Source: Actinomycetota bacterium (GTDB lineage: Bacteria; Actinomycetota; Actinomycetes; Streptosporangiales; Streptosporangiaceae). Taken from it: a DNA stretch of 16,304 bases. A program made the translations under genes and the position numbers. Location of the stretch: the NCBI GenBank assembly GCA_003140115.1, contig PLIQ01000239.1, forward strand, positions 46,034-62,337, read 5' to 3'. The notes under the pieces were generated by a model. That model was not told where the DNA came from, did not search any database, and saw only the letters and a program-made list of their open reading frames with translations. Below are positions 1-6,014 of the stretch, one piece after another. Within the stretch, counting starts at the first letter, position 1, and each line of letters begins with the position of its first letter.

Positions 1-1366
1 GCGTGCGGTACTTGCCGATCCCATGGTGGTGCACCATTGACCCGCCCAGCCGCAGGGCTTCCTCAACGATGATCGCGTTCAGCGGCTTGTGGTAGACCTC
101 GATCTCTTCGCGGGGACTGCAATGGATCGTGTAGTCGTAGACAAAGTAGAGGTTGGTCCCGGTCTGGTAGCTGTGCGAGGAGTGCGCGCCGAGCATGGTC
201 AGATCACCGGCTCGCGGGAACTCGCCGCGGATCCGGGCCATGACGGCGGTGAACAGGTCGCTGACCCGCGACCAGTTGACGGACACCTCGGTGGTGTATC
301 CGAGATGGGCGTGCTCGAGCATGGCGGCCTTCTCGGCGTCGATCTTGTCCTGGCCCCAGTTAAGGTTCTCGAACCACTGCTGGATCAGGCCGGACTCCAC
401 GCGCTCATGGGGGCGGCTGGCGAACAGTTCCTCGATCGCCTCCGCGGTGGCGTCGGCGATGCCCTTCGGGCCCTCAGCGACGAACACGGCGACGTTTTTA
501 CCCTTATAGAAGTGGGCGAAGTGCTGCCGGGCGTCCTCGGGCGAGTAGACCCGGCACACCGAGGGCCGGTACCCAGCCGTGATCAGCTCGCGGAGAGCGG
601 CGACGCCATCGGAGAAGTCGTCGACGAGGAAGCCGAAGTAGCGGTTGTTCTCCGGCCGGTAGCGGAACAGCTTGACCGTCACTTCGGTGATGAAGCAGAG
701 CGCGCCCTCGCTGCCGATGACGATGTGACGGATATCCGGGCCCGCGGCCCGGCGGGGCACGTTCTTGATCCGGGTGACCTGCCCGCCCGGGAAGACTGCT
801 TCCAGACCGACCACCAGGTCCTCGATGCCGCCGTACAGGGTGGAGAACTGGCCGATCGATCGGGTCGCGACCAGGCCGCCCATCTGGGCGAGCGGCATGG
901 ACTGGGGTGAGTGTCCGGTGGTCAGGCCCTGGGCCCGCAGGATGTCCTCCAGCTGCTGCAGGCCGACGCCGCCCTGCGCGGTGGCCATCATGTCGACCGG
1001 GTCGATCGACAGGATCGCGTTCATCCGCGACCCGTCTACCACGAGGCTGTCCTGCACCACGGTCTCCAGGCCGCCCTCGGTGGCGGTCCGGCCGGTGCGG
1101 GGCACGACGTTGACCAGGTTCTCATCGGCGAATCGCAGGATGGCCGCCACGTCCACGGTCGAGGATGGGTAGACGATCGCGGCCGGGATCGGCCCGTCGT
1201 AGATGCCGTGGACGGCGGTGTATTTCTTGAACCGGTCGACGCTCGCCGCCTTCAGCTGCTCATCGCCGGTCTCAACCGCGTCGGGCCCGAGCAGTCCGGT
1301 CATCGCCGCGACGATCGACTGGCGGTTCAGCCCAGATCGGGATTTCGCAGATCGGGATGCAGTCAT
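1..1366 (-). CDS. FAD-binding oxidase, alkyl-DHAP-synthase-like (3' end cut by window edge)
   Basis: Reading the complement from the ATG at 1366 gives an open frame of about 455 codons running off the left edge. It looks like a flavoprotein of the VAO/PCMH fold (FAD_binding_4 plus FAD-oxidase C domain), nearest to alkyldihydroxyacetonephosphate synthase. Landmarks in order are: an FAD pyrophosphate loop reading PRTGRTATEGG near residue 90 (the family usually has PxGGGT); TGHSPQSMPLAQMGG followed by STLYGGIEDLVVG; IGSEGALCFITE; and near the visible end GGSMVHHHGIGKYR. The HHH-G cluster matches the catalytic histidine triad of alkyl-DHAP synthase. The family oxidises or rearranges hydroxy substrates on FAD in the cytosol. 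The gene lies 29 bp downstream of the SDR gene on the same strand, so the two are probably cotranscribed. The substrate is unknown. In bacteria such proteins often sit in sugar-acid or polyol clusters, so an ether-lipid role should not be assumed. Confidence 0.87.
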   Translation of the reverse strand, partial: MTASRSAKSRSGLNRQSIVAAMTGLLGPDAVETGDEQLKAASVDRFKKYTAVHGIYDGPIPAAIVYPSSTVDVAAILRFADENLVNVVPRTGRTATEGGLETVVQDSLVVDGSRMNAILSIDPVDMMATAQGGVGLQQLEDILRAQGLTTGHSPQSMPLAQMGGLVATRSIGQFSTLYGGIEDLVVGLEAVFPGGQVTRIKNVPRRAAGPDIRHIVIGSEGALCFITEVTVKLFRYRPENNRYFGFLVDDFSDGVAALRELITAGYRPSVCRVYSPEDARQHFAHFYKGKNVAVFVAEGPKGIADATAEAIEELFASRPHERVESGLIQQWFENLNWGQDKIDAEKAAMLEHAHLGYTTEVSVNWSRVSDLFTAVMARIRGEFPRAGDLTMLGAHSSHSYQTGTNLYFVYDYTIHCSPREEIEVYHKPLNAIIVEEALRLGGSMVHHHGIGKYRT

Positions 1367-1395
1367 GCTCAGTGCCGCTCTCTGTTACGAAGTGG

Positions 1396-2172
1396 TCAGC
1401 GGACGAGATAGCCGCCGTCGACGACCAGGACATGGCCGTTAACGTAGTCTGCGGCCCGGCTGGCCAGAAAGACCACGGCGCCCATCAGGTCGGCGGTCTC
1501 GCCCCAGCGGTCAGCGGGGATGTGCTCGACGATACGGCGATCGGCGGCGGGATCGGCGCGGGTCGCTTCGGTGATCGCGGTCTTGAAGTATCCCGGCGCG
1601 ATGGCATTGACCTGGATGTTGTGGGCTGCCAGCTCGTCGCAGTAGGCCTTGGTGAAGCCCGCGATTCCCGCCTTGGTCGCGGCGTAGGCAGGTGACCGCT
1701 TACCGCCGAGGAAGGAGAACAGCGAGGCAATGTTGATGATCTTGCCGGATCGCTGCTCGATCATGAACCTGCTGGCCTCATGGGCGAGTTCAAAGGCGGC
1801 GGTCAGGTTAACCGAGACCATGGGGTCCCACTGGTCGCGGCCGAAGTCCTCCACCTCAGCCAGCACGGCGATGCCGGCGCAGTTGACCAGGATGTCGACC
1901 GAGCCCAGCGTCTGGACGCACCGGTGGACAACGGCAGCCGGAACGCCCGGCTTGGTGATGTCGGCCGCCATGAACTCCATCCGCCGTCCGGCGCGCTCGA
2001 TCAGCGCGCGGGTCGTCCCGTCGTCTTCGGCCAGGGCGACGGCGAACACGTCAGCGCCTGCCGTGGCCAGGGCGGCGGAAAAGGCCCGGCCCAGACCGGT
2101 GTTGCCGCCGGTGACGAGGGCGTTGCGCCCGGCGAGAGAGAACAGGTCCAGGCTGAAGTCGGCGATGTCCAT
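1396..2172 (-). CDS. SDR family oxidoreductase, KduD/gluconate-5-dehydrogenase-like
   Basis: A 258-aa classical short-chain dehydrogenase with a Rossmann fold. It has TGGNTGLG at 21-28 for the nucleotide, NCAG at 97-100, and a complete catalytic tetrad N122, S150, Y163 and K167 (Y and K in YAATK; S exactly 13 residues before Y). The sequence NAIAPGY after the active site, a later IPADRWG, and the end (DYVNGHVLVVDGGYL) resemble 2-dehydro-3-deoxy-D-gluconate 5-dehydrogenase (KduD) and gluconate 5-dehydrogenase. These reversibly oxidise a sugar-acid hydroxyl with NAD(P). The length is normal for the family. It starts 10 bp after the stop of the 193-aa gene and ends 29 bp before the FAD oxidase gene, so all are likely in one operon. 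The exact sugar-acid substrate is inferred only from family resemblance. The SDR assignment itself is firm. Confidence 0.93.
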   Translation of the reverse strand: MDIADFSLDLFSLAGRNALVTGGNTGLGRAFSAALATAGADVFAVALAEDDGTTRALIERAGRRMEFMAADITKPGVPAAVVHRCVQTLGSVDILVNCAGIAVLAEVEDFGRDQWDPMVSVNLTAAFELAHEASRFMIEQRSGKIINIASLFSFLGGKRSPAYAATKAGIAGFTKAYCDELAAHNIQVNAIAPGYFKTAITEATRADPAADRRIVEHIPADRWGETADLMGAVVFLASRAADYVNGHVLVVDGGYLVR

Positions 2173-2182
2173 GGGTCCGCCG

Positions 2183-2764
2183 TCAGGGGCGTTCCAGCCA
2201 GGGTGCCGCCCGGTCCCGGTCCAGGCGTTCCGGTGCGCGCAACGTGGCGATCATGAGCTGTACAGCGTCCTGCACGTCACTGGTCAGCTGGAAGCACTCC
2301 GCCGCCGACCGGCACGTGGCTGGCCCGTATTGCTGCGCCGTGGCCACCACGGCGCTAGCCAAGCCGGGTAGCTCCGCGGCGTCCTGCGCCTCGAGCGGCC
2401 AGCACGCGCCCCCGGCCGCGGTCCCCAGGCTGGTGATCTGATCACCGAGCCAGGTCCAGGGGTCGGTACTCAAGGCGGGATCCCAGGACCGGGCGGACGG
2501 CTCGTCGCCCGTGAAGTGCGGATGGTAGTGCGCGACGGCGAAGCTGCCCGGGGGATCGGCGAGCCGGTCGAACAGATCGGCCCGCCACAGCGGGCGATCG
2601 ACGATGGTGAGCTGGGACGCCGATTCACTGCCTCGATGCGGCTGGGCAGGCAGCTCCCGAATCTCGACCCGGGCGCCGTGCTCCATGGAAGCGTCGTCAA
2701 GGTTGATCTCAAACCAGTGCCGGATGATGACGGCTGAGCGCGAGAGAGCCAGAATGTGCTGCAC
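2183..2764 (-). CDS. Conserved hypothetical protein, 193 aa, with HYHPHF motif
   Basis: I do not recognise this family. The frame opens with GTG at 2764, preceded by a G-rich stretch (ccggggc), and closes 10 bp before the SDR start, which argues for a real operon gene. The protein is soluble, with no signal peptide or membrane segment. It begins with a compact beta-rich section (HWFEINLDD, ARVEIRELP), then HYHPHF at 79-84, an RSWDPAL segment, DPWTWLGDQI around 101-110, and an alanine-rich helical C-terminal half. The histidine cluster following an acidic beta-rich stretch could be a metal or cupin-like site, but this is not established. Its position between the DUF1707 gene and the SDR and FAD oxidase genes suggests an accessory role in that catabolic operon. 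An internal start is possible. Confidence 0.72.
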   Translation of the reverse strand: MQHILALSRSAVIIRHWFEINLDDASMEHGARVEIRELPAQPHRGSESASQLTIVDRPLWRADLFDRLADPPGSFAVAHYHPHFTGDEPSARSWDPALSTDPWTWLGDQITSLGTAAGGACWPLEAQDAAELPGLASAVVATAQQYGPATCRSAAECFQLTSDVQDAVQLMIATLRAPERLDRDRAAPWLERP

Positions 2765-2824
2765 GATGCCCCGGTTGGCTGGATCGGACAGTGCGGCTCA
2801 GTATGGGACTGGTGAGCAGCGTGG

Positions 2825-3451
2825 TCAACGCGATGATAGCAAGCGCAGGTCGGCGGTCTTTGGTGATACGCCCGGCGGAACATAGCCCGAACACGGGCAG
2901 CGTCTGGATTTCAGCGAACCCAGCCGGACGGTGCAGGACGCTGGCGCGCGGTGAGCTGCCTCGGTGTGCGCGCACCGGACGCACATCCCCGCCTCCGGCA
3001 GCGACATGCAGTGCCATTGCCAGAGCATGTCCGCCCCGGCAGACAGCCAGAAGATGAAGTACCCGCAGGCGATCAGGAGGGCTACGACTTCATATCCGGC
3101 GCCGCCGCGCACGGAAGCCAGCACGTAGGCGGCGGCCAGCAGGGCGGGCGTAACGAGCCCGGATGCGCCCCACCTCGCCGCGTTGCCCGGCCGGCGGCGG
3201 GGCTGCTTGCGCGGCGGCTGCGCTGAGGCTGGCTCGGCGGGGAGGCCGACGGTCACCGTAGCCAGTTCCGCGTAGGTGCGCGAGGCGAGCGTCTGGCCGA
3301 CTCGCGCGTCGAACTCGTCCTTGGTCAGCCGGCCCTGCACGAACGCGGCCTTAAGCGTGCCGATAATCTGCTCGCGGTCGGCATGCGAGGCTCGCAGGTG
3401 GCCGCGACCAGCCACGGCTACGGTTTTCTCGTCGCCCGGTCCTGCTATCAC
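2825..3451 (-). CDS. DUF1707 membrane protein with Cys/His-rich C-terminal tail
   Basis: A 208-aa protein starting at GTG 3451, with a good ribosome site (AGGGA) just upstream. Residues about 19-71 are a typical DUF1707 (SHOCT-like) domain: RASHADREQIIGTLKAAF, then GRLTKDEFDARV and a TYAEL segment, a small helical module common in actinobacterial membrane proteins and of unknown biochemical role. A basic, proline-rich linker (KQPRRRP) leads to two hydrophobic helices at about 98-114 and 119-141. The last 60 residues hold C157, C160, H162, H167, C173 and then C185/C187, arranged CxxC-x-H-x4-H-x5-C, which looks like a small zinc site. It is the first gene of the minus-strand operon, 60 bp ahead of the 193-aa gene and divergent from ppk2. 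The DUF1707 call is firm. The metal site is inferred. Confidence 0.85.
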   Translation of the reverse strand: MIAGPGDEKTVAVAGRGHLRASHADREQIIGTLKAAFVQGRLTKDEFDARVGQTLASRTYAELATVTVGLPAEPASAQPPRKQPRRRPGNAARWGASGLVTPALLAAAYVLASVRGGAGYEVVALLIACGYFIFWLSAGADMLWQWHCMSLPEAGMCVRCAHTEAAHRAPASCTVRLGSLKSRRCPCSGYVPPGVSPKTADLRLLSSR

Positions 3452-3582
3452 GTTCCCTGCCCCGGAGGAGGATCAAAGAACAGCTTAACCCGGCCGCTCG
3501 CGCTTGCCGTTACAGCTGAGTCGAATCCGGGTAAATCGGTGAAGGATTCGACCTGGATCAGGCGGGGAGGAAGGCGCGGCGC
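3452..3582. promoter_or_regulatory. Divergent intergenic region between the DUF1707 operon and ppk2
   Basis: This 131-bp gap separates two divergent genes and must hold the start signals for both. It contains a perfect 9-bp inverted repeat (listed separately) and a strong ribosome site for ppk2, GGAGGAAGG at 3566-3574, 8 nt before the ATG at 3583. I could not identify a convincing -35/-10 pair by eye. Confidence 0.5.
3520..3552. repeat. Perfect 9-bp inverted repeat, operator candidate
   Basis: The left arm GTCGAATCC (3520-3528) and right arm GGATTCGAC (3544-3552) are exact reverse complements around a 15-nt spacer. The repeat ends 30 bp before the ppk2 ATG, within the divergent gap. It could be a transcription-factor operator or a stem in the 5' untranslated leader of ppk2. 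It lacks a following T-run, so a classical terminator is unlikely. Confidence 0.55.
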
Positions 3583-4383
3583 ATGGTGGCTAAGGGCGGC
3601 GCACTCGGGGTACTGGATCTCAGCCTCAAGCTCACCCCAAGGCAGGAGGAGCTCCGGCTGACCGCGGCCCAGGATCGTTTGCTGCAGTTGCGGCTGATCC
3701 TGGGTGGCCTGATCGGGGACAAACCTCAGCTCGGGCCGCCGGTCTGCGTGGTCTTCGAGGGGTGGGACGCATCCGGCAAGGGCGGGGCGATCAAGCGGCT
3801 CGTCGCGCCGCTGGACCCGCGGCACGTCCGGGTCGCCCAGTTCGGCGCGCCCACCTTTGACGAGAAACGCCACCACTTCCTGTGGCGGTTCTGGCCGGCG
3901 CTGCCCGGCTGGGGCGGCATGGCGGTGCTGGACCGGTCCTGGTACGGCCGGGTCCTAGTGGAACGGGTCGAAGGGTTCGCGACCGAGGAGCAGTGGCGGC
4001 GCGCTTACCGGGAGATCGTCGACTTCGAGTCGACGCTGGCCGACGAGGGCATGATCATCGTCAAGTTCTGGATGCACCTGTCGTCCGCAGAGCAGCTCAA
4101 ACGGTTCCAGGCCCGGGAGCGTGATCCGCTGAAGGCCTGGAAGCTGACGGCCGAAGACTGGCGGAACCGCGAGAAGTGGCGGGAGTACGAGGCGGCCGTC
4201 GAGGAGATGCTGGACCGAACGGACCACGCGGCCGCACCGTGGGTGCTGGTCGAGGCCGAGGACAAGCGATGGGCCAGGGTCAAGGTGGCCGAGTCGGTCG
4301 TGAGTGCCCTCGAAGCTGGCCTGGCCTCACGCAATCTCGCGGTTCCGCCGGCCTCCCCGGCCGCGGTGGCCCGGACCGGATAG
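3583..4383 (+). CDS. ppk2: Polyphosphate kinase 2 family protein
   Basis: A 266-aa cytosolic phosphotransferase of the PPK2 family, moving phosphate between inorganic polyphosphate and nucleotides. It has the Walker A loop GWDASGKGG at 60-68, then the usual FGAPTFDEKRHHFLWRFW segment, the Walker B/DRSWYGR motif at 117-123 with VLVERVEGF after it, and the lid segment RERDPLKAWKL at about 178-188 followed by WRNREKW. All expected catalytic residues are present and the length fits a single-domain PPK2. I cannot decide from sequence alone whether it prefers AMP, ADP or GDP. The ATG at 3583 is well supported by GGAGGAAGG 8 nt upstream. It stands alone on the plus strand, divergent from the DUF1707 operon and converging on the 205-aa gene, with only 43 bp between the stops. 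The C-terminal 20 residues are low-complexity (Pro/Ala). Confidence 0.95.
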   Translation: MVAKGGALGVLDLSLKLTPRQEELRLTAAQDRLLQLRLILGGLIGDKPQLGPPVCVVFEGWDASGKGGAIKRLVAPLDPRHVRVAQFGAPTFDEKRHHFLWRFWPALPGWGGMAVLDRSWYGRVLVERVEGFATEEQWRRAYREIVDFESTLADEGMIIVKFWMHLSSAEQLKRFQARERDPLKAWKLTAEDWRNREKWREYEAAVEEMLDRTDHAAAPWVLVEAEDKRWARVKVAESVVSALEAGLASRNLAVPPASPAAVARTG

Positions 4384-4398
4384 GCCCAGACCGGATAG
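4369..4398 (+). repeat. 15-bp imperfect tandem duplication over the ppk2 stop codon
   Basis: Two copies of a 15-bp unit occur at period 15, sharing the core gaccggatag at 4374-4383 and 4389-4398. The first copy supplies the ppk2 TAG stop and the second repeats it just downstream, in frame. It looks like a local slippage or duplication event with no evident function. Confidence 0.6.
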
Positions 4399-4426
4399 AC
4401 CTAGCGCCAGCCGCCGTCCGTGAGTC

Positions 4427-5044
4427 TCACCCGGGGTGGGCGGGCGTCCCTGCGGCCAGCTGGCCCGGGTAGGCGGCCAGCTGGCCCGGGTAGAAGGTGC
4501 GGGCCGCCTGGATCACCTCGTCCAGGCCAGGCCACCACGGACCGTACGGCAGGGAGCCGAGAGCCTGCAGGACGCCGACGGCCTGCTGGGCGGGCTCGGT
4601 CGCGGCCACGAACGCCACCCGTTGCGGCCGGGCGGTCCGCAAGGGGCCAAGGTAGAAGTCCGGTCCCTGATCCCCGGCCTCGCGACCGGCGGCCAGGATC
4701 AGGTAGTAGTCGGGCAGCTCGAACTGGCCGGAGCGCCACGCGGTCAGTGCCTTGAGCGCTTCGGCCTCGAAGCCAGCCGGGTCCGCGGGCCGGGACACGT
4801 CCCACATGGCCCGCCAGCTGGCGGCCATCGCCGCCAGCGGGTCGGCCGGGACCAGCGCGTAGGCCGAGTTAGACCGCCCGGCCTGCTGCAGCGCCCCGGC
4901 TGCCGCCTCGAACCCGTCGCCGTCGTCAGCAGCAGGGTCTTGGGGCCGGATCAGGGCCACGTTCATGGACCGGCCGACGGCGGCCAGGACCTCGGCCGGA
5001 GCGGGGCCGGGCAGGACCACCACGGTGCTGGCGTTGCGCCGCAT
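4427..5044 (-). CDS. Hypothetical protein, 205 aa, paired with upstream dehydrogenase
   Basis: I do not recognise this family. The ATG at 5044 lies 2 bp after the stop of the dehydrogenase gene, so translation is probably coupled. That spacing is the best evidence that the gene is real. The protein is predicted soluble, without signal or membrane segments. It opens with a beta strand and turn (STVVVLPGPAPAEVLAAVG), has an Ala-rich helical middle with several Trp (ASWRAMWD), a strand-like DYYLILAAG near 112-120, and a PYGPWWPGLDEVIQAARTFYPGQ segment near the end. The C-terminus carries two exact copies of YPGQLAA (185-198) made by a 21-bp DNA duplication. It may be an accessory or partner of the reductase. 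No function is claimed. Confidence 0.7.
   Translation of the reverse strand: MRRNASTVVVLPGPAPAEVLAAVGRSMNVALIRPQDPAADDGDGFEAAAGALQQAGRSNSAYALVPADPLAAMAASWRAMWDVSRPADPAGFEAEALKALTAWRSGQFELPDYYLILAAGREAGDQGPDFYLGPLRTARPQRVAFVAATEPAQQAVGVLQALGSLPYGPWWPGLDEVIQAARTFYPGQLAAYPGQLAAGTPAHPG
4452..4493 (-). repeat. Exact 21-bp tandem duplication inside the 205-aa gene
   Basis: Positions 4452-4472 and 4473-4493 are identical. The unit is a multiple of three, so it adds seven residues (YPGQLAA) in frame near the C-terminus without shifting the reading frame. Perfect identity suggests a recent event or ongoing slippage, which could make this a variable site between strains. Confidence 0.85.
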
Positions 5045-5046
5045 GC

Positions 5047-5913
5047 TCAGTGTTCCCCGGGGCGGAAGGCCCGGAACACGGCGGCCATGTCTTCCTCGCC
5101 ATACCCGGCGTCGGCGGCCTTGCGGTACTGGCTCGCGACCGCCTCCATCAGCGTGGCGTCGGTGCCGCTGTCCCGCATCGCGTCGGCGATGAGCCCGGTG
5201 TCCTTGACCGCGCCGTCCACCGCGAATGAGGGCGCGAACTGGCCCGCGATCATCGCGTCGCCCTTGACGTGGAGATACGGGGCGTCCACCGCGCTACCTA
5301 TCATCATCTCCAGGAAGGCCCGCGGATCCAGGCCGAGGCCGCGGGCGAGCGCGATCGACTGGGCGGTGGCGGCCACGATGGTGGCCACCCAGGAGTTGGC
5401 GACCAGCTTGAGCCGGGTACCGTCGCCGGGCCGTTCGCTGACCCATACGATCCGGCCCGCGATGGCGCCGAACACCGGCGCGATCGGGTCGCGCAGCGCC
5501 TCCGAGGCGGCGGCCAGGACAGTGAGCTTGCCTTCCTCGGCGGGCTGGCGGGTACCCAGCACCGGCGAGTCGAGGTAGCGGGCGCCGTGCTTGGCGGCCA
5601 GCGCGGGCAGCCGTTCGCCCGCGTCGTGGGGGCTCACCGTGCTGGCCTGGGCCCACAGGAGTCCGTCCGGCGCGGCGGACAGCGCCTCGGCCATCACGTC
5701 AGCCACCGAGTTGCCATCCCACAAGATCGTGATCACCGCGTCCGCGCTGGCTACTGCCTCGGCGGGGCGGCCGGCCACCCGCGCGCCGTCGGCGGCCAGC
5801 GGCGCGGCCCGGCCGGAGGACCGGTTCCATACCGTGACGTCCAGACCGGACCGCAGCAGGCTATGGGCCATGCCCGTGCCCATAATGCCGGTCCCCAGCA
5901 CCGCGACGTGCAT
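5047..5913 (-). CDS. NAD(P)-dependent beta-hydroxyacid dehydrogenase (3-hydroxyisobutyrate dehydrogenase-like)
   Basis: A 288-aa oxidoreductase of the 6-phosphogluconate/3-hydroxyisobutyrate dehydrogenase superfamily. The N-terminal Rossmann domain begins MHVAVLGTGIMGTGMA (GxGxxG at 7-12). STVSP at 91-95 and DSPVLG at about 115-120 correspond to the substrate-binding segments. The catalytic region has GDGTRLKLVANSW with K169 and N173 at the usual spacing, followed by the all-helical C-terminal dimerisation domain. The family oxidises short beta-hydroxy acids or reduces aldehyde acids and some imines. The substrate here is not readable. The start at 5913 is chosen over an upstream in-frame GTG at 5934 because AAGGAG (complement of 5921-5926) sits 7 nt before the ATG and the Rossmann strand begins right there. 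It is cotranscribed with the 205-aa gene and divergent from the MFS pump gene. Confidence 0.92.
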   Translation of the reverse strand: MHVAVLGTGIMGTGMAHSLLRSGLDVTVWNRSSGRAAPLAADGARVAGRPAEAVASADAVITILWDGNSVADVMAEALSAAPDGLLWAQASTVSPHDAGERLPALAAKHGARYLDSPVLGTRQPAEEGKLTVLAAASEALRDPIAPVFGAIAGRIVWVSERPGDGTRLKLVANSWVATIVAATAQSIALARGLGLDPRAFLEMMIGSAVDAPYLHVKGDAMIAGQFAPSFAVDGAVKDTGLIADAMRDSGTDATLMEAVASQYRKAADAGYGEEDMAAVFRAFRPGEH

Positions 5914-6014
5914 CAGCGATCTCCTTGTCAGCACAAAGGTCGTGTCATGGGCATGCTACGCGGACCGGAATTTCCGCTGCCCAAGCGGCGCTGCACCAAG
6001 CCGTGGGAGCGCGT
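5914..6014. promoter_or_regulatory. Divergent promoter region, dehydrogenase / MFS pump
   Basis: This 101-bp gap carries the AAGGAG ribosome site for the dehydrogenase (5921-5926, minus) and a GGGAG just before the MFS ATG (plus). A weak inverted repeat, GCGGA/TCCGC around eight bases, lies in the middle. The shared gap suggests the pump and the dehydrogenase may be co-regulated, but no regulator gene is adjacent. Confidence 0.4.

Noticed and set aside
89..910. Long plus-strand open frame of 273 codons
   Set aside because: It is the antisense shadow of the FAD oxidase gene. The minus-strand product has clear family motifs while this frame gives a low-complexity Gly/Asp/Val-rich product.
3520..3560. 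Part of a tRNA (T-arm-like cgaatcc) or a PHO box before ppk2
   Set aside because: No acceptor stem, anticodon arm or CCA can be fitted around it, and the TTCACC-like units are spaced 8 bp rather than the 11 bp of actinobacterial PHO boxes.
4420..4438. Palindromic sequence gtgagtctcac and cacccggggtg between convergent genes as a terminator
   Set aside because: The two palindromes overlap, have one-base centres that cannot form a hairpin loop, and no T-run follows.
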